Shown here piece by piece: positions 24,973 through 34,021 of a DNA stretch of 64,000 bases (positions are counted from its first letter, which is position 1; the number at the start of each line of letters is the position of its first letter). The DNA is taken from NCBI RefSeq assembly GCF_900163865.1, contig NZ_FUKU01000013.1, positions 248,001 to 312,000 of the forward strand, written 5' to 3'. Source of the stretch: Sphingobacterium sp. JB170 (GTDB taxonomy: Bacteria; Bacteroidota; Bacteroidia; Sphingobacteriales; Sphingobacteriaceae). Both the position numbers and the translations under genes were made by a program. Under the pieces are notes generated by a model, which saw only the letters and a list, made by a program, of their open reading frames with translations, ran no database searches and had not been told where the DNA came from.

Positions 24973-26316
24973 TTAACCTTTGGCCGTTACGATGCTTCCG
25001 TAAAGATCAAAATCTTCCGCCCGATCAACTTTCACCTGAACGAAGTCACCAATACGTGCATAATCCTTCTTCGCGTCCAAGACAACTTCATTATCCACCT
25101 CGGGTGAATCATATTCGGTACGACCGATGAAATAATCACCGTCCACCCGGTCGACAAGCACTTTATAGGTGTTGCCAATCTTCGTCTGATTAATCTCGTA
25201 AGAGATCCCTTGCTGCACTTCCATGATTTGTTCCACGCGCGATTCCTTTACCTCTTCTGGAACGTCATCTTGCAAGCTATGGGCATGTGTTTTCTCTTCA
25301 TGTGAATACGTGAAACAACCCAAACGATCAAAACGGGTATCTTCCACCCATTCGAGCATTTCATTAAAATCTTGTTCAGTTTCCCCTGGGTAGCCACAGA
25401 TTAAAGTAGTCCGCAACGCAATATTAGGCACTTTATCACGGATCTCACTTACTAGATCCAACTGCTTTTGCTTGGTCGTACCGCGGCGCATCGATTTGAG
25501 CATAGGATCACTAATATGCTGTAAAGGCATGTCTAGGTAATTGCAAATATTCGAACGCTCATTCATGGCATCCAGAATATCCATTGGGAAGCCCGATGGG
25601 TATGCATACTGCAGGCGGATCCACTCAATGCCGTCCACGTCGGATAAGTGACGCATCAGGTCCGAAAGGTTTCTTTTACCGTAAATATCAAGCCCGTAAT
25701 AGGTTAAGTCCTGCGCGATAAGAATAAGTTCTTTCGTGCCACCCGCCGCTAAAAATTTAGCTTCCTTCACCAAGTCCTCGATCGATTTGGATACATGTTT
25801 TCCACGCATAATAGGAATAGCGCAAAACGAGCATGGACGATTACAACCTTCGGCAATTTTGAAGTAAGAAAAGTGCGATGGTGTGCTTAGCAACCTTTCG
25901 CCCAGTAGCTCATGGCGATAGTCCGCGCCAATTGAGGAAAGAAGATCCGGAAGATCGTTCGTTCCAAAAAACGCATCGACAGCTGGTATCTCCTGGGTAA
26001 GCTCAGGCTTATAACGCTCCGAAAGGCAGCCCGTAACAATAAGCTTATTGATCTTGCCCTGTTCTTTAAGTGCCGAATATTGTAAAATTGTATCAATTGA
26101 CTCTTGCTTAGCATTATCGATAAAACCACAGGTATTAATTACAATAATATCATCCGCGGTAATATTTGACGCTTCATGCACAACATCCATTTGGTTCCCT
26201 TTGAGTTGCCCCATCAGTACTTCCGAATCGTGTATATTCTTTGAACAGCCCAGCGTAACGACGTTTACCCGGGGTTTGCTTACCGGACTGGCGGCCTTTG
26301 CGTATTTTGTTTTCAT
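24973..26316 (-). CDS. rimO: ribosomal protein S12 methylthiotransferase
   Basis: ATG 26316 (MKTKYAKAASPVSK) gives 447 residues; the track-length alternative at 26379 adds an unlikely leader. The UPF0004 domain has its three cysteines in LGCSKN, INTCGF and VTGCLSERY. The radical-SAM CxxxCxxC is CNRPCSFC, and a C-terminal TRAM domain ends the protein. RimO adds a methylthio group to an Asp of ribosomal protein S12. It lies downstream of ftsY on the same strand with a 133-bp gap. Confidence 0.95.
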   Translation of the reverse strand: MKTKYAKAASPVSKPRVNVVTLGCSKNIHDSEVLMGQLKGNQMDVVHEASNITADDIIVINTCGFIDNAKQESIDTILQYSALKEQGKINKLIVTGCLSERYKPELTQEIPAVDAFFGTNDLPDLLSSIGADYRHELLGERLLSTPSHFSYFKIAEGCNRPCSFCAIPIMRGKHVSKSIEDLVKEAKFLAAGGTKELILIAQDLTYYGLDIYGKRNLSDLMRHLSDVDGIEWIRLQYAYPSGFPMDILDAMNERSNICNYLDMPLQHISDPMLKSMRRGTTKQKQLDLVSEIRDKVPNIALRTTLICGYPGETEQDFNEMLEWVEDTRFDRLGCFTYSHEEKTHAHSLQDDVPEEVKESRVEQIMEVQQGISYEINQTKIGNTYKVLVDRVDGDYFIGRTEYDSPEVDNEVVLDAKKDYARIGDFVQVKVDRAEDFDLYGSIVTAKG

Positions 26317-26449
26317 TATTATTTTTTCTTTAATAATTCCCAAGACAACTACTCGGCGGCAATACCGGCTAAGCAGCATGGAACTATTATTTTTAATCTC
26401 CTAGCGGTGGTCCGAGCTCTTTCTATCACACACACCCTAACAGAGCACA

Positions 26450-27412
26450 CTAATTAAACAGACTATCTACGAACTCTTTTTTGTTAAAAAGCTGTAGATC
26501 TTCAATTTTTTCACCCACCCCAATATATTTAACAGGAATTTTAAACTGATCGGAAATACCAATCACCACTCCACCTTTTGCTGTACCGTCAAGCTTGGTC
26601 AGCGCCAAAGCATTCACATCTGTCGCTTGGGTAAACTGCGTCGCCTGCTCGATTGCATTTTGGCCGGTTGAAGCATCCAAAACAAGTAAGATCTCGTGCG
26701 GCGCATCGGGAATAACCTTCTGCATGACGTTCTTTATCTTGGTCAGCTCATTCATTAAACCCACCTTATTGTGGAGCCTTCCGGCCGTATCGATGATCGC
26801 GACATCGTCGCCATTGGCGACCGCTGATTTTACCGTATCGTAGGCTACTGAAGCCGGATCCGAACCCATTGCTTGAGAGACGACTCTTACCCCGACGCGC
26901 TCACCCCAAAGTTGTAGCTGTTCAACCGCTGCGGCACGAAATGTGTCGGCAGCACCCAAGACAACCTTATTACCGGCTTGTTTGAGTTGGTGAGCGAGCT
27001 TTCCTATAGTCGTCGTCTTTCCGACGCCGTTCACGCCAACCACCATGATGACATAAGGCTTATGATTGCCATATTCAAAATTCTCGAAATCCGAACTGTT
27101 ATTCTCAGCGAGCAGCTCCTGGATTTCTTCCTTCAACAGCCGATTTAAATCATCCGTCCCTAAGTACTTGTCACGGGCAGCACGCTCCTGAATACGTTCA
27201 ACAATTTTCAATGTTGTGGTGACCCCCACATCAGACATTACCAAAACTTCCTCGAGATTATCGAGCACCTCGTCATCGATAGTCGATTTTCCGACAACAG
27301 CTTTTGTAATTTTCGAAAGAAAACCTTCTTTGGTTTTTTCTAAACCCTTCTCGAGTGCCTCTTGAGCCTCAGGTGTTTCTTGCTTTTTCTTAAAAAAATC
27401 GAATAATCCCAT
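26450..27412 (-). CDS. ftsY: signal recognition particle receptor FtsY
   Basis: This 320-residue SRP receptor GTPase has a short acidic N-terminal extension followed by the NG domain. Visible GTPase motifs are GVNGVGKTTTIGK, the DTAGRLHNK switch and TKLDGTAKGG. It docks ribosome-SRP complexes to the membrane. The short A domain is usual for the phylum. It follows the rpmB-rpmG-DUF4295 run, but a terminator and its own promoter box suggest separate transcription. Confidence 0.97.
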   Translation of the reverse strand: MGLFDFFKKKQETPEAQEALEKGLEKTKEGFLSKITKAVVGKSTIDDEVLDNLEEVLVMSDVGVTTTLKIVERIQERAARDKYLGTDDLNRLLKEEIQELLAENNSSDFENFEYGNHKPYVIMVVGVNGVGKTTTIGKLAHQLKQAGNKVVLGAADTFRAAAVEQLQLWGERVGVRVVSQAMGSDPASVAYDTVKSAVANGDDVAIIDTAGRLHNKVGLMNELTKIKNVMQKVIPDAPHEILLVLDASTGQNAIEQATQFTQATDVNALALTKLDGTAKGGVVIGISDQFKIPVKYIGVGEKIEDLQLFNKKEFVDSLFN

Positions 27413-27453
27413 AGTGTATTCTGCGTGTGGAAATGTTTTGATTTACAACCGGG

Positions 27454-27461
27454 CAAATATA
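27454..27461 (-). promoter_or_regulatory. -7 promoter box for ftsY
   Basis: CAAATATA reads TATATTTG on the minus strand, a match to TAnnTTTG, 42 bases upstream of the ftsY start and just after a terminator. Confidence 0.55.
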
Positions 27462-27480
27462 CTCAAAATCAGCTATACTA

Positions 27481-27516
27481 AAAAAGCCCTTTCGGCGAGT
27501 ACCAAAACGGCTTTAA
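27481..27516 (-). terminator. terminator after DUF4295 gene
   Basis: On the minus strand AAAGCCGTTTTGG pairs, with two mismatches, with CCGAAAGGGCTTT and is followed by a T run. It closes the rpmB-rpmG-DUF4295 transcript before ftsY. Confidence 0.65.
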
Positions 27517-27560
27517 ACTTTTTAAAGGAAAACTCTAAAAAGGGAAATTTCTTACCCCGC

Positions 27561-27722
27561 TTATTTACCCATTTCCGCAACAACTTCTTTAACTTTGTCG
27601 TTGTGTACCATGATTTCTTTGAAAGTATAAGCTCCTGTTTTCGCTGACTTTGCAGTAAGAACAACTTTTGTAAATTCTTTACCACCACCTTTTTGTAAGG
27701 ACGCAACTGATTTCTTTGCCAT
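27561..27722 (-). CDS. DUF4295 small protein
   Basis: A 53-residue ORF runs from ATG 27722 to TAA at 27561-27563. It begins MAKKSVASLQKGGGKEF and ends VVAEMGK. DUF4295 is a basic protein conserved in Bacteroidetes and nearly always placed after rpmG, so a ribosome-associated role is likely but unproven. It lies 41 bp downstream of rpmG on the same strand. Confidence 0.9.
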   Translation of the reverse strand: MAKKSVASLQKGGGKEFTKVVLTAKSAKTGAYTFKEIMVHNDKVKEVVAEMGK

Positions 27723-27763
27723 TATCTTGTATTTTAATTCGAGTTAAACACCCGAGTGGTTAA

Positions 27764-27946
27764 TTACTTAATTTCTTTATGAACAGTAACTTTTCTAAGA
27801 ACCGGGTTAAATTTCTTTAACTCTAAACGCTCTGTAGTGTTCTTTTTGTTCTTTGTTGTGATATAACGAGACATGCCCGGAAGACCACTTTCCTTGTGCT
27901 CAGTACATTCTAGGATTACTTGTACTCTATTTCCTTTTTTAGCCAT
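27764..27946 (-). CDS. rpmG: 50S ribosomal protein L33
   Basis: This is the 60-residue L33. It begins [17 protein letters not shown] and ends VTVHKEIK. It lacks the CxxC pairs of zinc-binding forms, with only one Cys, so it is the zinc-independent type. It is co-transcribed with rpmB upstream and the DUF4295 gene downstream. Confidence 0.97.
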   Translation of the reverse strand: MAKKGNRVQVILECTEHKESGLPGMSRYITTKNKKNTTERLELKKFNPVLRKVTVHKEIK

Positions 27947-28011
27947 TGTTTTACTTTATTATAATCTCGAGAGATTAGATTTCATGAATATTTTGATAAC
28001 AGGCGATATTA

Positions 28012-28245
28012 CTAAATAGATCCGTTTTGGATAAATTTATTGATTACAGCTGTAATACCGTTCTTGTTAATAGTCTTGATTGCGGATGTTGATACTTTTA
28101 AAGTAATCCAACGATCTTCTTCTGGAATGTAAAAACGTTTCGTCTGTAAATTCGGGTAAAATTTACGCTTAGTTTTAACGTTTGAGTGCGAAACGTTATT
28201 TCCTGTTAATGCCGCCTTGCCTGTTAAATCACAAATTCTTGACAT
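28012..28245 (-). CDS. rpmB: 50S ribosomal protein L28
   Basis: This is the 77-residue L28. It begins MSRICDLTGKAALTGN and has the family segment KTKRKFYPNLQTKRFYIPEE. A single Cys makes it a zinc-independent form. It is the first gene of the rpmB-rpmG-DUF4295 cluster, and the upstream gap 28246-28507 contains its leader and the divergent recO promoter. Confidence 0.97.
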   Translation of the reverse strand: MSRICDLTGKAALTGNNVSHSNVKTKRKFYPNLQTKRFYIPEEDRWITLKVSTSAIKTINKNGITAVINKFIQNGSI

Positions 28246-28481
28246 GATATTTGAATTTTAATGTTATCTGTTCGTTTTGTCTCTTTTCACAAAGAGTTTG
28301 CAAATATCCATATTTCTTTTGTGATATGCAAGAAGGCAGAAGAATAATTTTTCTTTTTTAGGAACAACGAGGCTTAGTCCAGCAAAAATACACTTTTTCA
28401 GCCCCCGCACGCCCCCGGATCCATGAAATAGTTTTCAACAATTCACATTCATGTCTTTTAGGCGAAAGCCTTGCGCTTTTG

Positions 28482-28489
28482 TATCTTTG
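28482..28489 (+). promoter_or_regulatory. -7 promoter box for recO
   Basis: TATCTTTG matches TAnnTTTG and lies 18 bases before the recO ATG at 28508. It argues against the longer reading frame that starts at 28451. Confidence 0.6.
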
Positions 28490-28507
28490 GTCGTAATTAA
28501 AGTCCAA

Positions 28508-29233
28508 ATGCTGCATAAAACAAATGGAATTGCCTTAAAAACAACGAACTACTCGGAGAGCAGCATCGTCGCCCACGTATATACCGAGGCCTTCGGCATG
28601 CAGGCCTACCTGATAAATGGCGCAAAAAAAAGCAGAGCTAAAATATCAGCAAACCTTTTCCAGCCCCTACACCCCTTGGATATGGTGGTCTACCACAAGG
28701 CATCCGGCGGCCTAAACCGCGTCAAGGAAGTTCATCAAACGCCCGTTTTGCGCGACATTCCAATAAATATTCAAAAAAGCTCGCTCGCCATATTCATCAA
28801 CGAAATCCTCTACAAAGTACTACGCGAGCAATCGGGCGATCCCCACCTGTTTAATTTCGTGCAGCAAGCTATATTGTGGCTGGACGCATCGGAAACGATC
28901 CTGGCAAACTTTCACATCGTCTTTCTAGTCAAGCTATCGCGCTTTCTCGGTTTCTTACCGCTGCAGCCCAGCCACCAACACCACCCCTATTTCGACTTAA
29001 TGGATGGCGTATTCGGCAATAGTCTTCCTGCGCATAGCCACGTTCTTCAAGAACCGCACACCTCACTTTTCTATGCGTTCCTCACGTCCAGCTTTGCCGA
29101 ACCCAGCAGCGTGAAGATTAGTAAAACCGACCGTAAATACCTACTAGAAAAGATTCTCGATTTTTACAAACTACACACCGAAAACTTCGGCACCGTGAAT
29201 TCCATGTACGTTTTGGAAGAAATTTTCCATTAA
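28508..29233 (+). CDS. recO: DNA repair protein RecO
   Basis: ATG 28508 (MLHKTNGIALKTTNYSE) gives 241 residues. RecO has an N-terminal OB fold (VAHVYTEAFGMQAYLINGAK) and a helical C-terminal part. It helps RecA load on SSB-coated single-stranded DNA in the RecFOR pathway. Bacteroidetes RecO lacks the zinc-finger cysteines, as here. The frame starting at 28451 begins upstream of the promoter box and is rejected. Confidence 0.92.
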   Translation: MLHKTNGIALKTTNYSESSIVAHVYTEAFGMQAYLINGAKKSRAKISANLFQPLHPLDMVVYHKASGGLNRVKEVHQTPVLRDIPINIQKSSLAIFINEILYKVLREQSGDPHLFNFVQQAILWLDASETILANFHIVFLVKLSRFLGFLPLQPSHQHHPYFDLMDGVFGNSLPAHSHVLQEPHTSLFYAFLTSSFAEPSSVKISKTDRKYLLEKILDFYKLHTENFGTVNSMYVLEEIFH

Positions 29234-29310
29234 CCCCTCACTTTTAGTGATTTATTGCTATCTTTAGTTGTAAAAATCAATAGCTAACTAACGACTTAAT
29301 AATCTTACTT

Positions 29311-29742
29311 ATGGACTGGTTTATCAACAATGTTAAAGAAAATTACGCAAATTTTGAGGGGCGTGCCCGCAGAAAAGAATACTGGACATTTGTTTTATGC
29401 GTGTGGTTGTTATCCATCGCTCTAGCACTCGTGGGCTGGATACTAGGAATTATCAGCAGCAGTTTGGGGGGATTAATCACCGCTCTTTCAGGACTGGTCT
29501 CGCTAGCCTTGCTAATACCCGTACTGGCCGTCGGCGTGCGCCGCCTGCACGACACAGGAAAACCAACTTGGTATATTGTATTTCTGTTCATACCATTTGT
29601 GAACCTGTATTTTCTTTACCTCATGCTTATCGACGGTGACCGTGGACCGAATGAATACGGTCCGGATCCAAAGGGCAGGGGTGGCAACGACGAGAATACT
29701 CTCACCAACTTCCCACCTACCCCAACGAACGGCCCCGATTAA
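29311..29742 (+). CDS. DUF805 membrane protein
   Basis: This 143-residue protein opens with NYANFEGRARRKEYWTF, the DUF805 signature, and carries three or four hydrophobic helices, followed by RRLHDTGKPTWY and GDRGPNEYGPDPKGR. It is an inner-membrane protein of unknown function. The C-terminal tail is hydrophilic. A near-consensus -7 box (TATCTTTA, 29259-29266) precedes it and a terminator follows. Confidence 0.9.
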   Translation: MDWFINNVKENYANFEGRARRKEYWTFVLCVWLLSIALALVGWILGIISSSLGGLITALSGLVSLALLIPVLAVGVRRLHDTGKPTWYIVFLFIPFVNLYFLYLMLIDGDRGPNEYGPDPKGRGGNDENTLTNFPPTPTNGPD

Positions 29743-29757
29743 GGATTCGCGCTATGC

Positions 29758-29786
29758 AAAAAAGCCAGGCGTCGGCCTGGCTTTTT
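29758..29786. terminator. bidirectional terminator
   Basis: AAAAAGCCAGGC and GCCTGGCTTTTT form a tight stem with a three-base loop between the convergent DUF805 gene and the cold-shock gene. Confidence 0.85.
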
Positions 29787-29812
29787 CACAATAAATATAT
29801 CTGAATCTACTA

Positions 29813-30004
29813 TTAGATAAGCTTTACATTTACCGCATTTAGGCCTTTACGGCCCTGTTCTACTTCGTAAGATACGTGATCGTTCTCACGAACTTTGTCA
29901 ATTAACCCTGAAACGTGAACGAAAATTTCGCTCTCGCCTGAATTTGGAACGATGAAACCGAATCCTTTGGTTTCATTAAAGAATTTTACTACGCCTTCTT
30001 GCAT
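29813..30004 (-). CDS. cold-shock domain protein
   Basis: ATG 30004 (MQEGVVKFFNETKGFGF) gives 63 residues. RNP1 (KGFGFI) and RNP2 (IFVHVSGL) motifs for RNA binding are visible. It is a CspA-type single-domain RNA chaperone. Nearly 150 bp of AT-rich sequence separates it from the divergent SIMPL gene, giving room for a long 5' leader, which is common in csp genes. Confidence 0.95.
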   Translation of the reverse strand: MQEGVVKFFNETKGFGFIVPNSGESEIFVHVSGLIDKVRENDHVSYEVEQGRKGLNAVNVKLI

Positions 30005-30116
30005 TTTAATAATTATTTGTACTAACATTAAAGGTATAAATTATTTTTCAATGTTTTTTTATATTTCAGGAAAAAATTAAACGATTTTAGCCTCGCACTG
30101 TCAAACAATCCAGTAA

Positions 30117-30124
30117 TAACTTTG
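30117..30124 (+). promoter_or_regulatory. -7 promoter box for the SIMPL gene
   Basis: TAACTTTG matches TAnnTTTG and lies 28 bases upstream of the start codon at 30153. Confidence 0.55.
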
Positions 30125-30152
30125 TAATACTAAACATTAACGCATTAACACT

Positions 30153-30872
30153 ATGAAAAAACTAATTGGTCTCATGCTAACTGTCTGTATGGTAACACTT
30201 GCCAGTGCACAATCAAACAACTTCGAAAATAGCCGAAGAGTCTCTACCAGAGGTACCGCCGAGCGCGAGGTTACCCCGGACATCTTGTATTTATCGATCT
30301 CTTTACGAGAATATCTTCCCGACGGAAACAGCAAAAAAAAGGTTTCCATAGAGACCTTGGAAAAACAGCTTTATACGGCCGCAATCGCTAACGGCGTAAA
30401 AGAAGAAGATTTCACGATCCAGAACGTATATAGCTATAACAGCAACCCCAAGAAAAAGAAAGATAACCCGGAGCTCCTGCAAGCGAAACAGTACCGCCTA
30501 AAGGTAACAAACCTAAACGGGCTGAACCAGATGCTTGACAAAGTGGATGCCAAAGGGATTCAAAGCACTTCGGTAAATGGTTATGACCATAGCCAGAAGA
30601 AAGCGATTGAAAAAGAGCTGAAAATTGCCGCTATTCAAGATGCTCATGCAAATGCAGAAATCATCGCTTCGGCTACGGGCGACAGCGTAGGAAAAGTACT
30701 TGCTATAAATGACAACACAAACTTTAGCTGGAATGACATGGCTCCACAGCCGCGCGCATACATGGCTAAAGCATCCGTATCCATGCAGGATTCGGTCGAA
30801 GAGAGTTTAGACATCAGCGTGCGCCCAATTAAACTTACGTGTAACATCGACGCGATATACGAATTGAAATAA
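30153..30872 (+). CDS. SIMPL (DUF541) domain secreted protein
   Basis: This 239-residue protein has a signal peptide (KLIGLMLTVCMVTLASAQ). The SIMPL domain begins at RRVSTRGTAEREVTPDILYL and includes ANAEIIASATGDSVGKVLAI near residues 170-190. Relatives form periplasmic oligomers of uncertain role, for example in oxidative-stress tolerance. The stop overlaps the next gene start by one base (TAATG), so translation is probably coupled. Confidence 0.9.
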   Translation: MKKLIGLMLTVCMVTLASAQSNNFENSRRVSTRGTAEREVTPDILYLSISLREYLPDGNSKKKVSIETLEKQLYTAAIANGVKEEDFTIQNVYSYNSNPKKKKDNPELLQAKQYRLKVTNLNGLNQMLDKVDAKGIQSTSVNGYDHSQKKAIEKELKIAAIQDAHANAEIIASATGDSVGKVLAINDNTNFSWNDMAPQPRAYMAKASVSMQDSVEESLDISVRPIKLTCNIDAIYELK

Positions 30873-31363
30873 TGGACAGTCACCGCCCTCCAAAAATACC
30901 CGGTCAAACGGATCTACAGCGCGATCGCGACTTTCGGTGGGTAGAACGATTTGCAACATTATTAGACAATCAATTTAGCATAGGGTCCTTCCGCTTCGGA
31001 CTCGACCCCTTGCTAAATTTCATCCCCCTGGCCGGGCAGGCCATATCACTCGGTAGCGCCCTATTGCTGGTGCTGGTGATGTACCGTAATGGCGTAAGTC
31101 CAAATGCCGCGAGTAAGATGCTCATTAACGTGCTCTGGGATGCCTTTTTAGGGAGCATTCCTTTTCTAGGAAATGTCTTCGACTTTTTCAAAAAAGCCAA
31201 CGCCAAAAATATCAAAATCCTCAAAGAGTACTATTACCAGGGAAAGCATCAGGGAGGTGCCAAGCGCCTTTTTGTAGGCCTATTCATTCTCATCTTGCTG
31301 ACGACCTTCCTACTGATATACCTGCTTTGGTTGCTCGGAGCATGGATCGTTACCCTCTTCTAA
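30872..31363 (+). CDS. DUF4112 membrane protein
   Basis: This 163-residue protein has the DUF4112 core (FGLDPLLNFIPLAGQAIS, then LINVLWDAFLGSIPFLGNVF) and two to three hydrophobic segments, with the last at the C-terminus. Function is unknown. It overlaps the SIMPL gene by one base, forming a two-gene unit. Confidence 0.88.
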   Translation: MDSHRPPKIPGQTDLQRDRDFRWVERFATLLDNQFSIGSFRFGLDPLLNFIPLAGQAISLGSALLLVLVMYRNGVSPNAASKMLINVLWDAFLGSIPFLGNVFDFFKKANAKNIKILKEYYYQGKHQGGAKRLFVGLFILILLTTFLLIYLLWLLGAWIVTLF

Positions 31364-31374
31364 TTGTAAATTCG

Positions 31375-31382
31375 TATTTTTG
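31375..31382 (+). promoter_or_regulatory. -7 promoter box for the DUF4359 gene
   Basis: TATTTTTG matches TAnnTTTG and ends eight bases before ATG 31391, implying a very short leader. Confidence 0.5.
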
Positions 31383-31390
31383 CCCCCAAT

Positions 31391-31759
31391 ATGAGTAAAA
31401 CAAGAATTTTCGCCATCTGTGTAATCGCCTTCATCTTGATCGCGGTATTTACCAACCCCTCATCCCAGGAGCATCACGACGCGGTAAAAGCAAAGGTAAC
31501 TGAACTTCTTAAACAGCAAACCGGAGATGCAGACAAGGACTTGGTCGATTTCGGCATGCACCTTTTTGGCAACACGCTGGTCCAGCAATTCATAGAGCAG
31601 CACGTGAAGGTAGAAAACTATTATTTGTTTTCGGTTACAAAAATCAGCTGGCAACGCAAAGAAACCGTGATCGGTGGTGGCGCCTTCAAAACGATATTTC
31701 TAAGCCCAAAGATCGATGAGAAAGCAGCCGAGATTGTGCAGATGATTAAAGAGGGCTAA
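31391..31759 (+). CDS. DUF4359 protein
   Basis: This 122-residue protein has one N-terminal hydrophobic helix (IFAICVIAFILIAVFTNPS), followed by a domain with YYLFSVTKISWQRKETVIGG, typical of DUF4359. It is probably anchored in the inner membrane with the domain outside. Function is unknown. The pseudouridine synthase starts four bases downstream. Confidence 0.82.
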   Translation: MSKTRIFAICVIAFILIAVFTNPSSQEHHDAVKAKVTELLKQQTGDADKDLVDFGMHLFGNTLVQQFIEQHVKVENYYLFSVTKISWQRKETVIGGGAFKTIFLSPKIDEKAAEIVQMIKEG

Positions 31760-31763
31760 ACGA

Positions 31764-32489
31764 ATGTTAGAGATCCTTTACCAAGATGATTACATCGTCG
31801 CAATAAACAAGCCGCATGGCCTGTTAGTACACCGCTCTGCCATCGCCGCGGACACCTCAGAGTGTGCCCTGCAGCTATTACGAGACCAACTGCAGCAAAC
31901 CGTACACCCCGCGCACCGCATCGACCGCAAGACGGGCGGCTTGCTACTGTTCTCGCGCAACAAAGAAATGGACAGCAGCTTGCAGCAGCTTTTTGCAAAT
32001 AAACAGATCGATAAAACCTACTGGGCCATCGTTCGTGGGTATACCCAGGACACCGGAACAATCGACTACCCCTTGCGCAAAGAGAACGGCACCATGCAAG
32101 ATGCGCTCACTCATTACCGCACACTCGCCCGCTCGGAAATAGACCTTCCTTTTGGTCAGCATGCTACATCCCGGTATTCGCTCGTCGAGCTCAAACCTAT
32201 AACTGGAAGAATGCACCAGCTTCGCCGGCATATGGCGCATATACTTCATCCGATACTAGCCGATAGACCCCATGGCTGCAACAAACAAAATAAGCTCTGG
32301 AAAGAGCGCTTCCACATGGACACCATGCTTCTGCACGCTAAGACTATCGCCTTTAAGCACCCCCTAACCGAGGCGGCTATACACATTCATGCGCCCTTAC
32401 AACAAGAATTTAACCGCGTATTGGGTATCTTGGGCTTAAGCGATGCCAGCGGTGATGCACACGCTATCACAGAAAACAAAACTTGTTAA
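31764..32489 (+). CDS. truC: RluA-family pseudouridine synthase, TruC-like
   Basis: This 241-residue protein has the family start EILYQDDYIVAINKPHGLLV and the catalytic loop HRIDRKTGGLLLFSR. PITGRMHQLRRHMAHI is also conserved. The short length without an S4 domain and the LVHRS segment match TruC, which makes pseudouridine 65 in tRNA. The substrate assignment rests on this resemblance. It is the last gene of a co-directional run before gcvT. Confidence 0.85.
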   Translation: MLEILYQDDYIVAINKPHGLLVHRSAIAADTSECALQLLRDQLQQTVHPAHRIDRKTGGLLLFSRNKEMDSSLQQLFANKQIDKTYWAIVRGYTQDTGTIDYPLRKENGTMQDALTHYRTLARSEIDLPFGQHATSRYSLVELKPITGRMHQLRRHMAHILHPILADRPHGCNKQNKLWKERFHMDTMLLHAKTIAFKHPLTEAAIHIHAPLQQEFNRVLGILGLSDASGDAHAITENKTC

Positions 32490-32583
32490 TAGGTGCGCTC
32501 CACCCTAGAAAAACAACGAGTAAACCGATTGCGCAAATTGAAAATATCACAATCAGAAGGTCGCTAATCGTTTGAATTTTGCG

Positions 32584-32591
32584 TATTTTTG
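32584..32591 (+). promoter_or_regulatory. -7 promoter box for gcvT
   Basis: TATTTTTG matches TAnnTTTG and lies 25 bases upstream of the gcvT ATG. Confidence 0.55.
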
Positions 32592-32616
32592 AAAAAATTG
32601 ATCTTATCACATTGCT

Positions 32617-33699
32617 ATGATTAAAAACACTGCGCTCTCTGAGCATCATGCGACTCTCGGCGCGAAAATGGTACCCTTTGCCGGATTCAACATGCCCGTA
32701 CAATATTCAGGAATTAACGATGAACACGAAACTGTTCGCACAGCCGTTGGTGTCTTTGATGTTAGCCATATGGGTGAGTTTATTCTTAAAGGCGAAAAAG
32801 CGCTAGAACTTCTCCAAAAAGTTTCCTCGAACGATGCATCTAAGCTATACGACGGGAAAGTACAATATGCATACATCCCCAATGAAACGGGCGGCGTTAT
32901 CGATGACTTTCTTATTTACCGAATAGACAAGACAACATATTTCTTGGTTGTCAACGCCTCCAATATTGAAAAAGACTGGAACTGGATAAGCAAGTACAAC
33001 GAGTATGGCGTGGAAATGAAAAACATCTCCGATGAAACGTCATTATTCGCCGTTCAAGGACCGAAAGCTGCTGAAGCTTTGCAGTCTTTAACAGACATAG
33101 AGCTCGCTCCGATGGAATACTATACTTTCAAAAAGGGAACTTTCGCAGGCGTGGATAATGTCTTGATCTCGGCCACCGGGTACACTGGAGCCGGCGGCTT
33201 TGAAATTTACGTCGCAAACAATGACGCTAAAAAAGTATGGGACGCTATCTTCCAAGCGGGCGCTAGTTATGGCATCAAGCCAATCGGGCTGGGTGCACGC
33301 GATACACTCCGTCTAGAAATGGGCTTCTGCCTATATGGAAACGACATAGACGATAACACCTCCCCGCTAGAGGCGGGACTAGGATGGGTCACCAAATTCA
33401 CCAAAGACTTTGTGAATTCCGAAAATCTAAAAGCGGAAAAAGAGCAGGGCGTGACGCAAAAATTAGTTGGCTTCCAGATGATAGACCGCGGTATTCCACG
33501 TCACGACTATCCGATCGTTGACGCGCAAGGAAACACTATTGGCCGCGTAACATCCGGAACACAGTCCCCATCGTTAAAAAAATCTATTGGTCTAGGTTAC
33601 CTAGAAAGTGCTTTCTCGAAAGAAGGAACCGAAATATTTATCTCCATCCGCAACCAACCGGTGAAAGCAGTAGTGAAAAAGCCGCCTTTTTTAAAATAA
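32617..33699 (+). CDS. gcvT: aminomethyltransferase, glycine cleavage T protein
   Basis: This 360-residue T protein transfers the one-carbon unit from aminomethyl-lipoyl-GcvH to tetrahydrofolate. It begins MIKNTALSEHHATLGAKMVP and shows GVFDVSHMGEF, then FAVQGPKAAEAL, TGYTGAGGFEIY and GLGARDTLRLEMGFCLYGND. Length and motifs are standard. It acts with gcvP of this window, but the genes are unlinked here. Confidence 0.98.
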   Translation: MIKNTALSEHHATLGAKMVPFAGFNMPVQYSGINDEHETVRTAVGVFDVSHMGEFILKGEKALELLQKVSSNDASKLYDGKVQYAYIPNETGGVIDDFLIYRIDKTTYFLVVNASNIEKDWNWISKYNEYGVEMKNISDETSLFAVQGPKAAEALQSLTDIELAPMEYYTFKKGTFAGVDNVLISATGYTGAGGFEIYVANNDAKKVWDAIFQAGASYGIKPIGLGARDTLRLEMGFCLYGNDIDDNTSPLEAGLGWVTKFTKDFVNSENLKAEKEQGVTQKLVGFQMIDRGIPRHDYPIVDAQGNTIGRVTSGTQSPSLKKSIGLGYLESAFSKEGTEIFISIRNQPVKAVVKKPPFLK

Positions 33700-33734
33700 A
33701 CGGTAGAATATTTCCGAATAGAAACTAAATACGC

Positions 33735-33772
33735 AAAACAGGCCTGTATCGTAAAAAATACAGGCCTGTTTT
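33735..33772. terminator. bidirectional terminator, 15-bp stem
   Basis: AAAACAGGCCTGTAT pairs perfectly with ATACAGGCCTGTTTT around an eight-base loop. It lies between the convergent gcvT and a small membrane protein gene. Confidence 0.88.
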
Positions 33773-33791
33773 GCTGGGCACATTGAAAGTA

Positions 33792-34019
33792 TTACCTTTT
33801 TCCTTTCTTCACCGGTTTATTGCTTTCGGGCTTATTGTTGCTCGCATTCTTCTTTACTATTTTTAGCATCACGACTTTCAGGTATACCAATACCACCAAA
33901 AGTGCAATAGCAATAAATAATACAGTTTGGTTTCCCAGTTGATAGGAAACAACACCGCTATATACAACAAAAGCTAGTGCAAAGTTTAAAACAATGTTTA
34001 GAATAAAATATTTTGTCAT
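33792..34019 (-). CDS. small membrane protein (DUF6358-like)
   Basis: This 75-residue protein has two hydrophobic helices (FILNIVLNFALAFVVYSGVV and FIAIALLVVLVYLKVVML) and a Lys/Asn-rich tail. The layout resembles a small family seen in Sphingobacteriaceae, recalled as DUF6358, but the label is tentative. It lies two bases downstream of another small membrane protein gene, so both are probably one transcript. Confidence 0.65.
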   Translation of the reverse strand: MTKYFILNIVLNFALAFVVYSGVVSYQLGNQTVLFIAIALLVVLVYLKVVMLKIVKKNASNNKPESNKPVKKGKR

Positions 34020-34021
34020 TA